Below, one piece after another: positions 43,746 to 53,637 of a stretch of 64,000 bases of DNA. The stretch is taken from positions 248,001-312,000 of the forward strand of contig JAXMNU010000004.1 in the NCBI GenBank assembly GCA_034670265.1, in the 5' to 3' direction. The DNA comes from Halomarinibacterium sp034670265 (lineage in GTDB: Bacteria > Bacteroidota > Bacteroidia > Flavobacteriales > Flavobacteriaceae). The notes under the pieces are model-generated. The model was given only the letters and a program-made list of their open reading frames with translations, had not been told where the DNA came from and searched no databases. The stretch's first letter is position 1, and every line of letters starts with the position of its first letter. The position numbers and the translations under genes are program-made.

Positions 43746-44555
43746 TTAATCAACGCTTGTAATTTCTATTTCAACACGACGATCAAATTCATCACCTTTT
43801 CCAGTAGGATATCGATATGCCATCCCTATGTATCGCATGCGCCTTTTATCGATGCCGTGTTTTGCTAAATAATTGTATAAGGATTGTGCTCTGGCTTCCG
43901 AGAGGTTATCCTTGCCAGTTCGTACATTTTTTAAATCTATATAGCGACGTTCATCATCACCACAACAAATATGACCAATGAGCTTAAATCGTACTTTGGG
44001 GTGTTTTTTCAGAAAAGAAACCAGTTCTTCTAAAGCTTCTTTACTTTCATCCATGATCACATCTCTATCGGGATAAAACATAATCCCCTGTAACGTAACT
44101 TTATCCCCTTTTTTAGGGATCACAAGATTTACAATAGAAGGTTGCGCTTCTTCTACCATGGGTAACTCCATAATTTCACCATCAACTGGAATATGATCTG
44201 TTTTTAAATGAATAAGAATATCGACACGCCTATTATTAGCCGTTTCTCCTTCCAACTGACCAAATCCTCGGCTAGATATAATAGTAAATTCACGTAATTC
44301 TTTTTTTACATTCTCCGCTCTTTTTCTGGAGAGCTCCATATTGTAACTTTCTTCACCAACACTATTGGTGTAGCCTTTAATGTGTATATCGAAAAGCGAT
44401 TTATTTTCTAAACTTTTTAAGCTATCCAAAAGTTGAAAATGCTCTGTTGTAAGCTCATACTTATCGTTCTCGTAATACAATGAGAATTTTTTTTCGCTTT
44501 CTTGAGCCGAAGCATAGAGAGAAAGAAATACTAGAATATAGCCGAAGACCTTCAT
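43746..44555 (-). CDS. OmpA-family protein with two OmpA-like domains
   Basis: A 269-residue exported protein (signal peptide ending near LYASAQ) with two peptidoglycan-binding OmpA-type domains. The first (residues 25-115) has IHIKGYTNSVGEESYNMELSRKRAENVKK and ends with ANNRRVDILI; the second (about 150-265) has FKLIGHICCGDDERR, LSEARAQSLYNYLAKHGID and FDRRVEIEI. There is no barrel. It probably anchors envelope structures to peptidoglycan in the periplasm; the lack of a lipobox means no lipid anchor. Starts 3 bases beyond the convergent trkH end. Confidence 0.87.
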   Translation of the reverse strand: MKVFGYILVFLSLYASAQESEKKFSLYYENDKYELTTEHFQLLDSLKSLENKSLFDIHIKGYTNSVGEESYNMELSRKRAENVKKELREFTIISSRGFGQLEGETANNRRVDILIHLKTDHIPVDGEIMELPMVEEAQPSIVNLVIPKKGDKVTLQGIMFYPDRDVIMDESKEALEELVSFLKKHPKVRFKLIGHICCGDDERRYIDLKNVRTGKDNLSEARAQSLYNYLAKHGIDKRRMRYIGMAYRYPTGKGDEFDRRVEIEITSVD

Positions 44556-44631
44556 AGGATGATGACTTACAATCCATTAAAATTAATGAGAAAGAATGAG
44601 AAAATGATTTTTTTATAAGAAAACTGAAGAA

Positions 44632-45795
44632 TTACAAATTGACTTTCACCTTTTTAGCCAATTCAATCGCTCGATTTTTAACTGCGGAAACATCACCGTC
44701 GAGGGAATCATAAGTAACAACCACACCCATTCTTCGGTAGGGTCGTGAAGTAGGTTTTCCAAATATTCTGAAATCACTTTTAGGGGCCGAAGCAATTTCA
44801 GCAATACCTTCATAGGAAGGATTTTCAGAATGACCTTCCGCAAGAATTACAGATGAAGCTCCTATGCGCTCTTGTGTAATTTCGGGAATAGGAAGGCTTA
44901 AAATGGCACGAAGATGTAATTCAAATTCATTAAAATTTTGAGTATTGGCAAGGGTGACCATTCCAGTATCATGAGGTCGTGGAGACAATTCGGAAAAATA
45001 CACACCGTCATCTGCTACAAAAAATTCAACGCCCCAAAGCCCAGCACCGCTAAGGGCTTCAGTAACTTTTTCTGCCATATATTGAGCTTCCTTTAAATGA
45101 TTTTGTTCCATGGTGGCAGGTTGCCAACTTTCTTGGTAATCACCTCGTTCCTGTCTGTGTCCAATGGGAGGACAAAATAGGGTAGGACCGTTATTTTGAG
45201 TCACTGTAAGTAAGGTTATTTCGTAGTTGAAGTTGACAAAAGCTTCTACAATGACTTCGGCTACATCACCCCGAGAACCTTCTTGCGAATAGTTCCAAGC
45301 CTTCTTAATATCTGCTTCAGATAAAATAGTACTTTGACCTTTTCCGCTGGAAGACATTAAGGGTTTTACCACACAGGGCATTCCAATTTCAGAAACTGCT
45401 TTTTGTAATTCAGAAGCTGAGGTAGCATACCGATAGTTGGCTGTTTTTAACTCTAATTCTTTGGCAGCTAAATCCCGAATGGCTTTTCGGTTCATAGTAA
45501 AATTCGCGGCTTTGGCTGAAGGAACTACTGTGTAGCCTTGCTTTTCATAATCGTAGAAACGTTCTGTACGGATGGCTTCAATTTCGGGGACAATAAAATC
45601 GGGTTGGTGTTTAGATACAAGAGCATCTAAGGCATTACCGTCGAGCATATTAATCACTTCAAACTCGTGAGCAACTTGCATCGCTGGAGCATTAGGATAG
45701 CTATCCACTGCGATAACGGTTTGTCCAATGCGTTGGGCGGCGATGACGAATTCTTTACCTAATTCACCTGATCCAAGTAGTAGTATTTTTGACAT
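44632..45795 (-). CDS. purT: Formate-dependent phosphoribosylglycinamide formyltransferase PurT
   Basis: ATP-grasp enzyme that formylates GAR with formate and ATP in purine synthesis. The 387-residue protein starts with the LLGSGELGKEFVIAAQR loop and has MSSSGKGQS, CPPIGHRQERGDYQESWQP, GLWGVEFFVADDGVYFSELSPRPHDTGMVT and the RRMGVVV end, all typical of PurT. It is a single gene. Confidence 0.96.
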   Translation of the reverse strand: MSKILLLGSGELGKEFVIAAQRIGQTVIAVDSYPNAPAMQVAHEFEVINMLDGNALDALVSKHQPDFIVPEIEAIRTERFYDYEKQGYTVVPSAKAANFTMNRKAIRDLAAKELELKTANYRYATSASELQKAVSEIGMPCVVKPLMSSSGKGQSTILSEADIKKAWNYSQEGSRGDVAEVIVEAFVNFNYEITLLTVTQNNGPTLFCPPIGHRQERGDYQESWQPATMEQNHLKEAQYMAEKVTEALSGAGLWGVEFFVADDGVYFSELSPRPHDTGMVTLANTQNFNEFELHLRAILSLPIPEITQERIGASSVILAEGHSENPSYEGIAEIASAPKSDFRIFGKPTSRPYRRMGVVVTYDSLDGDVSAVKNRAIELAKKVKVNL

Positions 45796-46013
45796 TTAAA
45801 GAGTATTTTAAACTTCCTGAACGAAAATAGACTAATAAAAAGGCAAATTCAAAAAAAAATAAATATCCTATTTAAAAAGTGGGGTACCTTTATTTAAGAG
45901 AGGTTCAAGAGCAAAACGTTTTAACATCCCATTTTACAGGTACTTAACGTAAAAATTTGTTTTATTTATAGAGTTATTATTAGTAGGTTTATACAACTTT
46001 AAACAAACCTATT

Positions 46014-46817
46014 ATGAAAAAAACAATACTATTTTTAAGCTTCTTTGCTTTTACTTTTTTAGGGCATTCCCAAGTTCAAAACTACAATCTTAATGATGTA
46101 GTTGATGATTTTACAGTAACGGATACTGAGGGTGTAGTGCATAACCTTTATGAAATTACAGCTTCTGGTAAATACGTGTATTTAGATTTCTTTTTTGACA
46201 CTTGTCCTCCTTGCCAACAAACACAACCAATTTACAATGAATTGCATGACAAATATGGCTGTAATGAAGGTGATATTTTTGTAATTTCAATTAATAATGG
46301 AACAGACACTAATGCAGAAGTAATCGCTTTTGAAAACCAATTTGGCGGGCCATTTAATCATTCCCCTGCTGTTGGAATTGAAGGTGGCTGTGCTGCAGTT
46401 GATAACAATTTTGGTATTACAGCATATCCAACCTATTGTTTAATAAACCCTGATAACGAGATAATAAATTTAGATATTTGGCCTATAAGTGATGTAAGTA
46501 CTTATGAAAATGCATTACCAGCTGGGTTTGAACCAGAGCCTATGGAATGTGGAACATTTTCCATTGAGGATGCAAATGTTGATGCCTCTTTCTTATTGTA
46601 TCCAAACCCTATATCAAATTCACAAAAATTAACTATTACACTTGCCACTGATTTACAGTCTGAAGTTAAAATTTACAACGTATTAGGGAAGGAAGTTTAT
46701 TCTAATACCTATAGTACAAACCAAATTGAAATTCAACATAATCTAGATGCAGGAACTTATTTTGTTTCAGTTGAAACTGATTTTGGAGTATCCAACAAAG
46801 GATTGATAGTTCGGTAA
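46014..46817 (+). CDS. Secreted thioredoxin-like protein with T9SS sorting domain
   Basis: A 267-residue exported protein. After the signal peptide (to GHSQ, residue 20) comes a TlpA/AhpC-type thioredoxin fold with the redox motif C64-P-P-C67 and a cis-proline region GITAYPTYCLIN. Residues 185-267 form a T9SS type A sorting domain (LLYPNPISNSQKLTITL and on to GLIVR). It is therefore a redox protein displayed or released outside the cell. No operon partner; a shared terminator follows. Confidence 0.87.
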   Translation: MKKTILFLSFFAFTFLGHSQVQNYNLNDVVDDFTVTDTEGVVHNLYEITASGKYVYLDFFFDTCPPCQQTQPIYNELHDKYGCNEGDIFVISINNGTDTNAEVIAFENQFGGPFNHSPAVGIEGGCAAVDNNFGITAYPTYCLINPDNEIINLDIWPISDVSTYENALPAGFEPEPMECGTFSIEDANVDASFLLYPNPISNSQKLTITLATDLQSEVKIYNVLGKEVYSNTYSTNQIEIQHNLDAGTYFVSVETDFGVSNKGLIVR

Positions 46818-46837
46818 TAAATAAACTATATCAAATA

Positions 46838-46868
46838 AAAAAAGCCTTCAATTATTGAAGGCTTTTTT
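46838..46868. terminator. Bidirectional terminator
   Basis: AAAAAAGCCTTCAAT and ATTGAAGGCTTTTTT form a long inverted repeat between the convergent thioredoxin and aminotransferase genes. Confidence 0.85.
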
Positions 46869-46870
46869 AT

Positions 46871-48058
46871 TTATGATAATGCTGTTTTAATTCGATCCAT
46901 CGCTTCTTTAATATCCGCTTCCGAAGCTGCATAGGAGATACGAATACAATTTGGATCACCAAAGGCTTCACCCGTAACGGTGGCAACACTGGCTTCTTCC
47001 AAAAGATAAATGGCAAAGTCTTGGGCGCTATTAATAGTATGTCCTTTTAAAGACTTTCCGAAGTAATACGAAATATCTGGAAATACATAAAAGGCACCTT
47101 CGGGCTCATTGGTTTTGAACCCAGGAATTTCAGAAAGTAGCCCTAAAATTAACTTTCTACGTTCTTTAAAAGCGTCCACCATATATTGGATTTTACTTGG
47201 CGGACTTTCTAAGGCAGTAATGGTTGCTATTTGTGCAATACAATTAGCACCACTGGTTACTTGACCTTGCATTTTGTTGCAGGCACGTGCAATATATTCA
47301 GGAGCACCAATATAGCCAATCCTCCAGCCCGTCATGGAATATGCTTTTGAAACCCCATTTACGGTAACGGTACGTTCGTACATATCTTCAAAAGCAGCCA
47401 TGGATACATGTTCACCCGTAAAATTGATATGTTCGTAAATCTCGTCACTTATAATAATAATGTCTGGGTATTTAACTAAAACATCTGCTAGTGCTCGTAG
47501 TTCCTTTCTGCTATATACAGATCCACTTGGGTTACAAGGAGAGCTGTAAATCATCATTTTTGTTTTTGGGGTAATAGCTGCCTCAAGTGCTTTTGGAGTA
47601 ATTTTAAAATCGGTATCTATCGACGCGGGAATCTCAACTGGGACACCCCCAGCAACTTTACTAATATCTGCATAACTCACCCAATAAGGAGCTGGAAGTA
47701 GTACTTCGTCTCCTTCGTTTAATAATACTTGCGCTAGATTTGCCAATGATTGTTTTGCTCCAGTAGAAACTACAATTTGGTAAGGCTTGTAAGCTAGGTT
47801 ATTATCACGTTTAAATTTAGTAATAATAGCCTGCTTCAATTCGCTGTAGCCATCCACTGGACTGTACGAATGATAATTGTCTTTTATTGCTTGAATTCCT
47901 GCTTCTTTTACAAATTCTGGAATAGTAAAGTCTGGTTCTCCCAAGCTAAGTCCAATGATATTTTTTCCTTGTTCTTTAAGTTCACGTGCTTTGGCTGCCA
48001 TAGCGAGTGTAGCAGACGTTGACATTTCGTTTACACGGTTGGAAAGTTTTGGATTCAT
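46871..48058 (-). CDS. Pyridoxal-phosphate aminotransferase, aspartate aminotransferase type
   Basis: A 395-residue fold-type I aminotransferase. The PLP lysine lies in VNGVSKAYSMTGWRIGYIGAP, and SSPCNPSGSVYS, ISDEIYEHI and the substrate-binding arginine region CIRISYAASE are present. The pattern fits class Ib/Igamma aspartate or aspartate/prephenate aminotransferase; the exact amino donor cannot be told. It follows the desaturase gene by 6 bases on the same strand. Confidence 0.93.
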   Translation of the reverse strand: MNPKLSNRVNEMSTSATLAMAAKARELKEQGKNIIGLSLGEPDFTIPEFVKEAGIQAIKDNYHSYSPVDGYSELKQAIITKFKRDNNLAYKPYQIVVSTGAKQSLANLAQVLLNEGDEVLLPAPYWVSYADISKVAGGVPVEIPASIDTDFKITPKALEAAITPKTKMMIYSSPCNPSGSVYSRKELRALADVLVKYPDIIIISDEIYEHINFTGEHVSMAAFEDMYERTVTVNGVSKAYSMTGWRIGYIGAPEYIARACNKMQGQVTSGANCIAQIATITALESPPSKIQYMVDAFKERRKLILGLLSEIPGFKTNEPEGAFYVFPDISYYFGKSLKGHTINSAQDFAIYLLEEASVATVTGEAFGDPNCIRISYAASEADIKEAMDRIKTALS

Positions 48059-48064
48059 AGAGAA

Positions 48065-49165
48065 TTAAGCAGATAATGCGGGTTTTGCCCCCATTTCTTT
48101 TAAATGTTTAAAATGTGCTATAACAGCTTTACGAGTAGTTTCGTATTCGTAGTAAGGTAAATTGAATTCTTTAGCTGTGTTTCTTACAATTTTAGAAATT
48201 TTAGTATAGTGAACATGGCTAATATTTGGGAAAATATGGTGCTCTACTTGATGGTTTAATCCACCTGTAAACCAATTCATTATAGGATTTTTTGTTGAAA
48301 AGTTTACGGTAGTAAAAAGTTGATGAATTGCCCACGTATTTTTCATCGTTCCAGAAGGGTCTGGCAAATAGGTGTTTGCTTCTTCAACCACATGCGCTAA
48401 TTGAAAAACAACACTCAAGATAAGTCCAGCAACATAGTGCATGATAAAAAAGCCTATTAAAATTTTCCACCAAGCAATATTGAAGAAAAGGATAGGAATT
48501 ACCAACCAAATGATAGCATATATCACTTTAGCAATAATGAGTGTACTCCATTGCTTAAGTGGAGTAGGTAGCTTTCCGTAAGATAATTTTTGAGATAAGT
48601 AACGTTTTGTTTGTTTAAAGTCTGAAGTTAGAACCCAGTTTATCGTTAATAAACCATACAAGAAAATGCTATAAAAGTGTTGAAATTTATGGAAGCGATG
48701 CCATTTCATATGTTTTGAAAATCGTAAAATGCGACCCGCATCTAGATCTTCATCATGGCCGTGTATATTAGTATAGGTATGGTGCAGCACATTATGTTGT
48801 ACTTGCCAATTGTACACATTTCCAGCAAGAATGTATATGCTTCCTCCAAATATTTTATTTACCCATTTTTTTGAAGAATAAGCTCCGTGGTTGGCATCGT
48901 GCATTACATTCATGCCTACTCCAGCCATCCCAATACCCATAATTACTGCTAAAATAAGTTGTAACCAACCAGGGACATCAAATAAAAACAATAGAAAATA
49001 GGGGGTTATATATAACGCAAACATGACAAATGTTTTAACATACAATCTCCAATTACCATTACGAGAAACATTGTTTTCTTTGAAGTAATTGTTAACTCTT
49101 TTATTTAGTGTACGGAAAAATTGCGCAGAATCTGTTCGGGAAAATTTTATAGATGAATGACTCAC
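48065..49165 (-). CDS. Membrane fatty acid desaturase, front-end type
   Basis: A 366-residue di-iron desaturase with several membrane segments and the three histidine boxes HDANH (89-93), HNVLHH (124-129) and QVEHH (306-310). The glutamine in the third box is typical of front-end (delta-5/6-like) desaturases, but the cytochrome b5 domain of eukaryotic ones is absent. It probably introduces double bases in membrane lipids at low temperature, consistent with a marine habit; the substrate is not known. Upstream of the aminotransferase in a two-gene unit. Confidence 0.92.
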   Translation of the reverse strand: MSHSSIKFSRTDSAQFFRTLNKRVNNYFKENNVSRNGNWRLYVKTFVMFALYITPYFLLFLFDVPGWLQLILAVIMGIGMAGVGMNVMHDANHGAYSSKKWVNKIFGGSIYILAGNVYNWQVQHNVLHHTYTNIHGHDEDLDAGRILRFSKHMKWHRFHKFQHFYSIFLYGLLTINWVLTSDFKQTKRYLSQKLSYGKLPTPLKQWSTLIIAKVIYAIIWLVIPILFFNIAWWKILIGFFIMHYVAGLILSVVFQLAHVVEEANTYLPDPSGTMKNTWAIHQLFTTVNFSTKNPIMNWFTGGLNHQVEHHIFPNISHVHYTKISKIVRNTAKEFNLPYYEYETTRKAVIAHFKHLKEMGAKPALSA

Positions 49166-49266
49166 AATAAATTAGGTTTTCAAATAGGTTTATTACTAAG
49201 TTGGTAAAAATACGTATCTAAAACGTAAATCCTATATAGATTATGCTAATTTTATGAATGAAATGC

Positions 49267-49274
49267 TACTTTTG
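49267..49274 (+). promoter_or_regulatory. -10 element of the rsmG promoter
   Basis: TACTTTTG fits TAnnTTTG exactly, 16 bases before the rsmG ATG. Confidence 0.45.
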
Positions 49275-49290
49275 CTGTTCATAAATTTTC

Positions 49291-49926
49291 ATGGACATAC
49301 TTCTTAACTATTTTCCCGACCTCACTGAGCTTCAAATTGAAAGATTTTCAAAGCTTTATGATCTTTATAAAGATTGGAATCAAAAAATAAATGTGGTTTC
49401 TCGAAAGGATTTTGAGGAATTGTATTTACGACACGTATTACATTCGCTAGGGATAGCAAAGGTGGTAAGTTTTAAACCTGGCTGTACTGTTTTGGATGTA
49501 GGAACTGGAGGAGGTTTCCCAGGTATTCCTTTAGCAATTCTTTTTCCTGAAAGTAAATTTCATTTGGTTGATAGTATTGGGAAAAAAATTAAAGTTGTGG
49601 AGGCTGTAAAAGAGAGTTTGGCGTTGGAAAATGTAAAAGTTTCACATCTAAGAGCAGAAACGGTAAAAGGAAATTTCGATTTTATTGTAAGTAGAGCTGT
49701 TACACAAATGGATGAGTTTGCAGGCTGGGTAAAGAACAAAGTTGCCAAAAAGAGTAATCACAAATTGAAGAATGGAATTCTATATTTAAAAGGAGGAGAT
49801 TTACAAAATGAATTAGCTTCTTTTCCAAAGGCCACTATTTTTGAACTAAAAAATTATTTTGAAGAAGATTTTTTTGAAACAAAAAGTGTTGTGCACATTC
49901 CGTTGAAATTTAAAAAGAAAGCATAA
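49291..49926 (+). CDS. rsmG: 16S rRNA (guanine(527)-N(7))-methyltransferase RsmG
   Basis: GidB/RsmG methylates G527 in 16S rRNA; loss can give low-level streptomycin resistance. The 211-residue protein has the family N-terminus (LYDLYKDWNQKINVVSRKD, LYLRHVLHSLGIAK), the SAM motif VLDVGTGGGFPGIPLAILFP and FDFIVSRAVTQMDEF. Single gene with own promoter and terminator. Confidence 0.96.
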   Translation: MDILLNYFPDLTELQIERFSKLYDLYKDWNQKINVVSRKDFEELYLRHVLHSLGIAKVVSFKPGCTVLDVGTGGGFPGIPLAILFPESKFHLVDSIGKKIKVVEAVKESLALENVKVSHLRAETVKGNFDFIVSRAVTQMDEFAGWVKNKVAKKSNHKLKNGILYLKGGDLQNELASFPKATIFELKNYFEEDFFETKSVVHIPLKFKKKA

Positions 49927-49955
49927 AAAAACCCAAGCCAAGCTTGGGTTTTTTT
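49926..49955. terminator. Bidirectional terminator
   Basis: AACCCAAGC and GCTTGGGTT form a 9-bp stem with a 3-base loop, flanked by A and T runs, between convergent rsmG and the first Omp28-type gene. Confidence 0.85.
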
Positions 49956-49970
49956 ATGGTGTAGTTGTAA

Positions 49971-51638
49971 TTATTTTGAAATAATCAATCTTTCAACTTT
50001 CGATTGACCATCTTTTTCTAATTTAATGAAATAAGTCCCAGTTCCAAATCTGGAAACCTCAATTTCTTGGTTAAGTGCTATATTGCTTTGAGTAGCAACA
50101 ATTTTTCCTAATACATCATAAATAATCACATTAGCGTTTTCAGCATTTGCAATAGTAACAAAAGTTTTAGCGGGGTTAGGAAATACTACAACTCCAAGTA
50201 ATTTATTGGTAGATGTTCCTAATACAATTTGCTGGTATCCAAAATTCTTTGATGCTCCAGAGCCATAGCTTCCGTTGGTATTATATATTACATTCGATGC
50301 AGCATCTGTTAAAGTTACTGCTCCACCACCATCACCGTAAGAGTCTATAAGGTTGAATGTGTAGCAATTTTCAGTAGGTAAGGAAATAGTTTCGGTGTAT
50401 GTTTGGTTGTTTCCGTAAGGGCCACCGCTAGCAACGGTAGTACCTTCCCAATCTTTAACATTCCAGGTGCACTCACCTCCCCAGTTATCTGTATTGATTT
50501 CTAAGGTTAAATCACCAGTATATTCTTGAGCGTCGTCAAATGTAGCAACTTGTTGATTATTATTATTGTTTTCATCACTTGGTACACTAGCTGTTACATT
50601 ATTAGTTCCAGAAAAGACAAATGGAATCTCTGGAAGGGTAACAGTTTCACTTTGTAGTGATGTTAAATTACCAGTCCAGGTATAAGTATAAGAACTACCA
50701 TTTACTCCATATTCGATATCTACAGATGTTACTGGGTTTTCACCCATATTTTGAATAACAACCACGGGACTTAATGCATTAATACATTGTTCAGGAATTT
50801 CTTTAATCTCTTTAAGGAATACATCATTTTGAAATTCAAGGTTTGTAAATGTTGGATAAGCCCCATTTCCACTTAGAATTTCTTCATTTCCTTCAGACAT
50901 AAAAACTACTAATTCCAAGTTGGCAATTTCAATGGGTACACCATTATGGTCTGCTGGAATTGTCATGGTATACGTTCTATCAACAAAGGTTCCTGAAGTT
51001 GTAGGAGTAACATCATCCCCCCATTGTCCAGTTATCATATCAATAAGTCTGTGCATATGCACGTATTCGTCGCCCATATTACCTCCAGTTTGTGGGCCTA
51101 ATGTGTTATTTTGTAGTAAAGCAACGTTCAATTTGTTGGTTCCTACTGGGCTATCGTCAGTATAATATGCTTCTACGTGAACTGTAATTTCATTAGTTTG
51201 AGCATCTATGTTTGCCTCAACAGCCATATTAACATACGAACTTTCGGCAAGTATTTGATTTGCTGAACTTGCCCAAATTGATCTGCTTAAAACATAATCA
51301 CCACCAAACGAGTGACGATTAATCATTCCTGATGGATAAAAATTTGCACCAAAGTAGGCTCTGATTCCATTTCCTTCAGTAGTTCTAAAATCTGGCTGAC
51401 TACCAGAAGGAGCAGCAAAACCGCCAGCATGAATGTTTACCAAGAAAACATTACCTGGATTGTTATTTTGAATACTATTTGCAACGGCATGACCATCTGG
51501 GCAGAATACACAATTTATACCTGTAAATTCTTCAAGTATTACTTTTTTGTTTTCTGGCGTGGTACTTACAATGGTTTGTGCGAATGAAAAAGCACTAGTA
51601 AGTAAAATAAAAAAAGATAAAAGTGATTTTTGTTTCAT
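49971..51638 (-). CDS. Omp28-type secreted thioredoxin-fold protein with T9SS sorting domain, copy 1
   Basis: A 555-residue exported protein. Signal peptide to about residue 20, then an Omp28-related thioredoxin-like domain with C43-V-F-C46 and a cis-proline-like FYPSGMINR. A CARDB-like beta domain lies in the middle (SPVVVIQNMGENPVTSVDIEYG), then a jellyroll-like part (CTWNVKDWEG, CYTFNLIDSYGDGGG). The last 75 residues are a T9SS type A sorting domain. The first 300 residues are nearly the same as the next gene upstream. Its biological role is unknown; disulfide exchange at the surface is an inference from the CxxC. Confidence 0.87.
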   Translation of the reverse strand: MKQKSLLSFFILLTSAFSFAQTIVSTTPENKKVILEEFTGINCVFCPDGHAVANSIQNNNPGNVFLVNIHAGGFAAPSGSQPDFRTTEGNGIRAYFGANFYPSGMINRHSFGGDYVLSRSIWASSANQILAESSYVNMAVEANIDAQTNEITVHVEAYYTDDSPVGTNKLNVALLQNNTLGPQTGGNMGDEYVHMHRLIDMITGQWGDDVTPTTSGTFVDRTYTMTIPADHNGVPIEIANLELVVFMSEGNEEILSGNGAYPTFTNLEFQNDVFLKEIKEIPEQCINALSPVVVIQNMGENPVTSVDIEYGVNGSSYTYTWTGNLTSLQSETVTLPEIPFVFSGTNNVTASVPSDENNNNNQQVATFDDAQEYTGDLTLEINTDNWGGECTWNVKDWEGTTVASGGPYGNNQTYTETISLPTENCYTFNLIDSYGDGGGAVTLTDAASNVIYNTNGSYGSGASKNFGYQQIVLGTSTNKLLGVVVFPNPAKTFVTIANAENANVIIYDVLGKIVATQSNIALNQEIEVSRFGTGTYFIKLEKDGQSKVERLIISK

Positions 51639-51669
51639 GGTTTTACGTTTTTAGGTTTGTTTTATAATT

Positions 51670-51701
51670 AAAAGAAGCCCAATTTTTTGGGCTTCTTTTA
51701 A
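51670..51701 (-). terminator. Terminator of the second Omp28-type gene
   Basis: AAAGAAGCCCAA and TTGGGCTTCTTT form a 12-bp perfect stem, followed on the minus strand by A/T-rich sequence. It lies between the two Omp28-type genes, so each is its own transcription unit. Confidence 0.82.
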
Positions 51702-51717
51702 ATTTCAAGAAATAACA

Positions 51718-53382
51718 TTATTTATTAATAATAAGTTGTTGAACAGACGTGTAGCCTTCCTTTTCAATTTTAACGAAATAGGTTCCTATTTGTAACTTGG
51801 CTACATCAATTTCTTGAGTTAATGCAATATTATTTTGAGATGCAACAATTTTTCCTAATACATCATAAATAATCACATTAGCGTTTTCAGCATTTGCTAC
51901 AGTTACAGTTGTTTTTGCTGGGTTAGGGTAAATAGCTACTTCTTCTAAGGTGTTCATTTCAATTCCTAAGAAGCCTTCAGTTGAAAAGTTTGCAGATTCA
52001 CCAGAACCATAATTTCCACTTGAAGAATAAATTACTTCATTATTTATGTCTAGCAAGGCTACAGATCCACCACCGTTATCACCAGAATCGTATAAGTTAA
52101 ATACATAACAATTACTTGGCATACTGTAAATTTCATTGATAACCATATTGTTACCATAAGGACCTCCACTTTCGACAACATCTCCATCAATATTAACAAT
52201 TTCCCATGTACATTGTGAACCTTGGTTATCTGTATTTAATACCAATCGAATTTCATTTGCAAAATCAAATGTTTGATTAAAACTCTGAGTGATTGTATTG
52301 TTAGAGTTATCGTCGTCATTTTCAATAGTAACAGAGACTGTATTTGCTACTTGAAGGTCATATGAAATTGCAGGTAATTCTATAGTTTCAGTTTGTAATG
52401 AAGTTAAACTCCCACTCCAGTTATAAGTTTCAACAGGTCCAGAGTTTATAGAATACTCAATAGAAAGTGATGTAATTTCGTTTTCTCCTGTATTTTGAAT
52501 TTCGATTATAGGAGCTAAATCAATACCACATTGGTCAGGAATTTCCTGTATTAGTTTTGCCGTTATATCGTTTTGAAATTCAAAGTTTGAATATGTTGGG
52601 TATGTTCCATTTCCGCTAATAATCTCTGCATTGCCTTCAGCCATAAAAACAACAAGCTCAAGATCTTCAATTTTAATAGGTACACCGTTATGGTCTGCTG
52701 GAATTGTCATTGTGTATGTTCTGTCTACAAAAGTACCCGTAGTTGTTGTAGTAACATCATCTCCCCATTGACCCGTAATCATGTCAATAAGTCTGTGCAT
52801 ATGCACATATTCGTTACCCATATTACCTCCTGTTTGAGGGCCTAGGGTGTTGTTTTGAAGCAAGGCAACATTTAATTTGTTAGTCGATTGTGGACTATTA
52901 GCAGTGTAAAAAGCTTCAACGTGAACTGTAATTTCATTTGTTTGCACATCGATGTCTGCTTCAACAGCCAAGTTCACATAAGAACTTTGAGTTAGTGTTT
53001 GATTTGCAGAACTAGTCCAAACTGATCTACTTAATACATAGTCTCCGTTAAATTGGGTTCGATTTATCATTCCAGAAGGATAAAAGTTAGCGCCAAAAAA
53101 AGCTCTAATCCCATTACCTTCTGTAGTTCTAAAGTCTGGTTGATTGCCATTTGGAACAGCAAAACCTCCAGCGTGTATATTTACTAGAAATACATTTCCT
53201 GGATTATTATTTTGAATGTTTCTTGCTATAGCATGACCATCTGGACAAAACACACAGTTAATACCTGTATACTCTTCAAGTATAACTTTTTTGTTTTCTG
53301 GCGTTGTAGATACTATGGTTTGTGCAAATGCAGTTGATGCTATTAAAAGAAAAGCAACACTACCAAGTAATTTTTTTAACAT
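51718..53382 (-). CDS. Omp28-type secreted thioredoxin-fold protein with T9SS sorting domain, copy 2
   Basis: A 554-residue paralogue of copy 1 with the same layout: signal peptide to residue 20, redox C43-V-F-C46, FYPSGMINR, a CARDB-like segment (APIIEIQNTGENEITSLSIEYS), a jellyroll-like part with CTWEIVNIDG and CYVFNLYDSGDNGGG, and a T9SS sorting domain ending in QQLIINK. The start at 53382 is chosen because it begins the signal peptide; an ATG at 53424 adds 14 residues. Long stretches match copy 1 almost base for base, so the duplication is recent or kept alike by conversion. Confidence 0.87.
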   Translation of the reverse strand: MLKKLLGSVAFLLIASTAFAQTIVSTTPENKKVILEEYTGINCVFCPDGHAIARNIQNNNPGNVFLVNIHAGGFAVPNGNQPDFRTTEGNGIRAFFGANFYPSGMINRTQFNGDYVLSRSVWTSSANQTLTQSSYVNLAVEADIDVQTNEITVHVEAFYTANSPQSTNKLNVALLQNNTLGPQTGGNMGNEYVHMHRLIDMITGQWGDDVTTTTTGTFVDRTYTMTIPADHNGVPIKIEDLELVVFMAEGNAEIISGNGTYPTYSNFEFQNDITAKLIQEIPDQCGIDLAPIIEIQNTGENEITSLSIEYSINSGPVETYNWSGSLTSLQTETIELPAISYDLQVANTVSVTIENDDDNSNNTITQSFNQTFDFANEIRLVLNTDNQGSQCTWEIVNIDGDVVESGGPYGNNMVINEIYSMPSNCYVFNLYDSGDNGGGSVALLDINNEVIYSSSGNYGSGESANFSTEGFLGIEMNTLEEVAIYPNPAKTTVTVANAENANVIIYDVLGKIVASQNNIALTQEIDVAKLQIGTYFVKIEKEGYTSVQQLIINK

Positions 53383-53637
53383 AACGTGTTTTTTTAAGGT
53401 TCTATAATTAGGTTTAACTTTCAAATATAAAATAATAATTTTTTCTTATTTTACTTTTTTAGTATAATTTTCGTTCTGTTATTCCTATCAATTTAATGGG
53501 GTATGCTATGTATATTGGGATGATTTTCAAAAACTTAACTTATTCTAATTTACAGAAAAGCTTTGGCTTTTATTTTTCTTTTTTTAGAAATGTAATTTAT
53601 ATCTTGCAACAGATTTTTAACTCTAATTTTATTTAAA

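Noticed and set aside
49971..53382. Assembly artefact duplicating one gene
   Set aside because: The middle parts of the two Omp28-type genes and their terminators differ clearly, so both copies are real.
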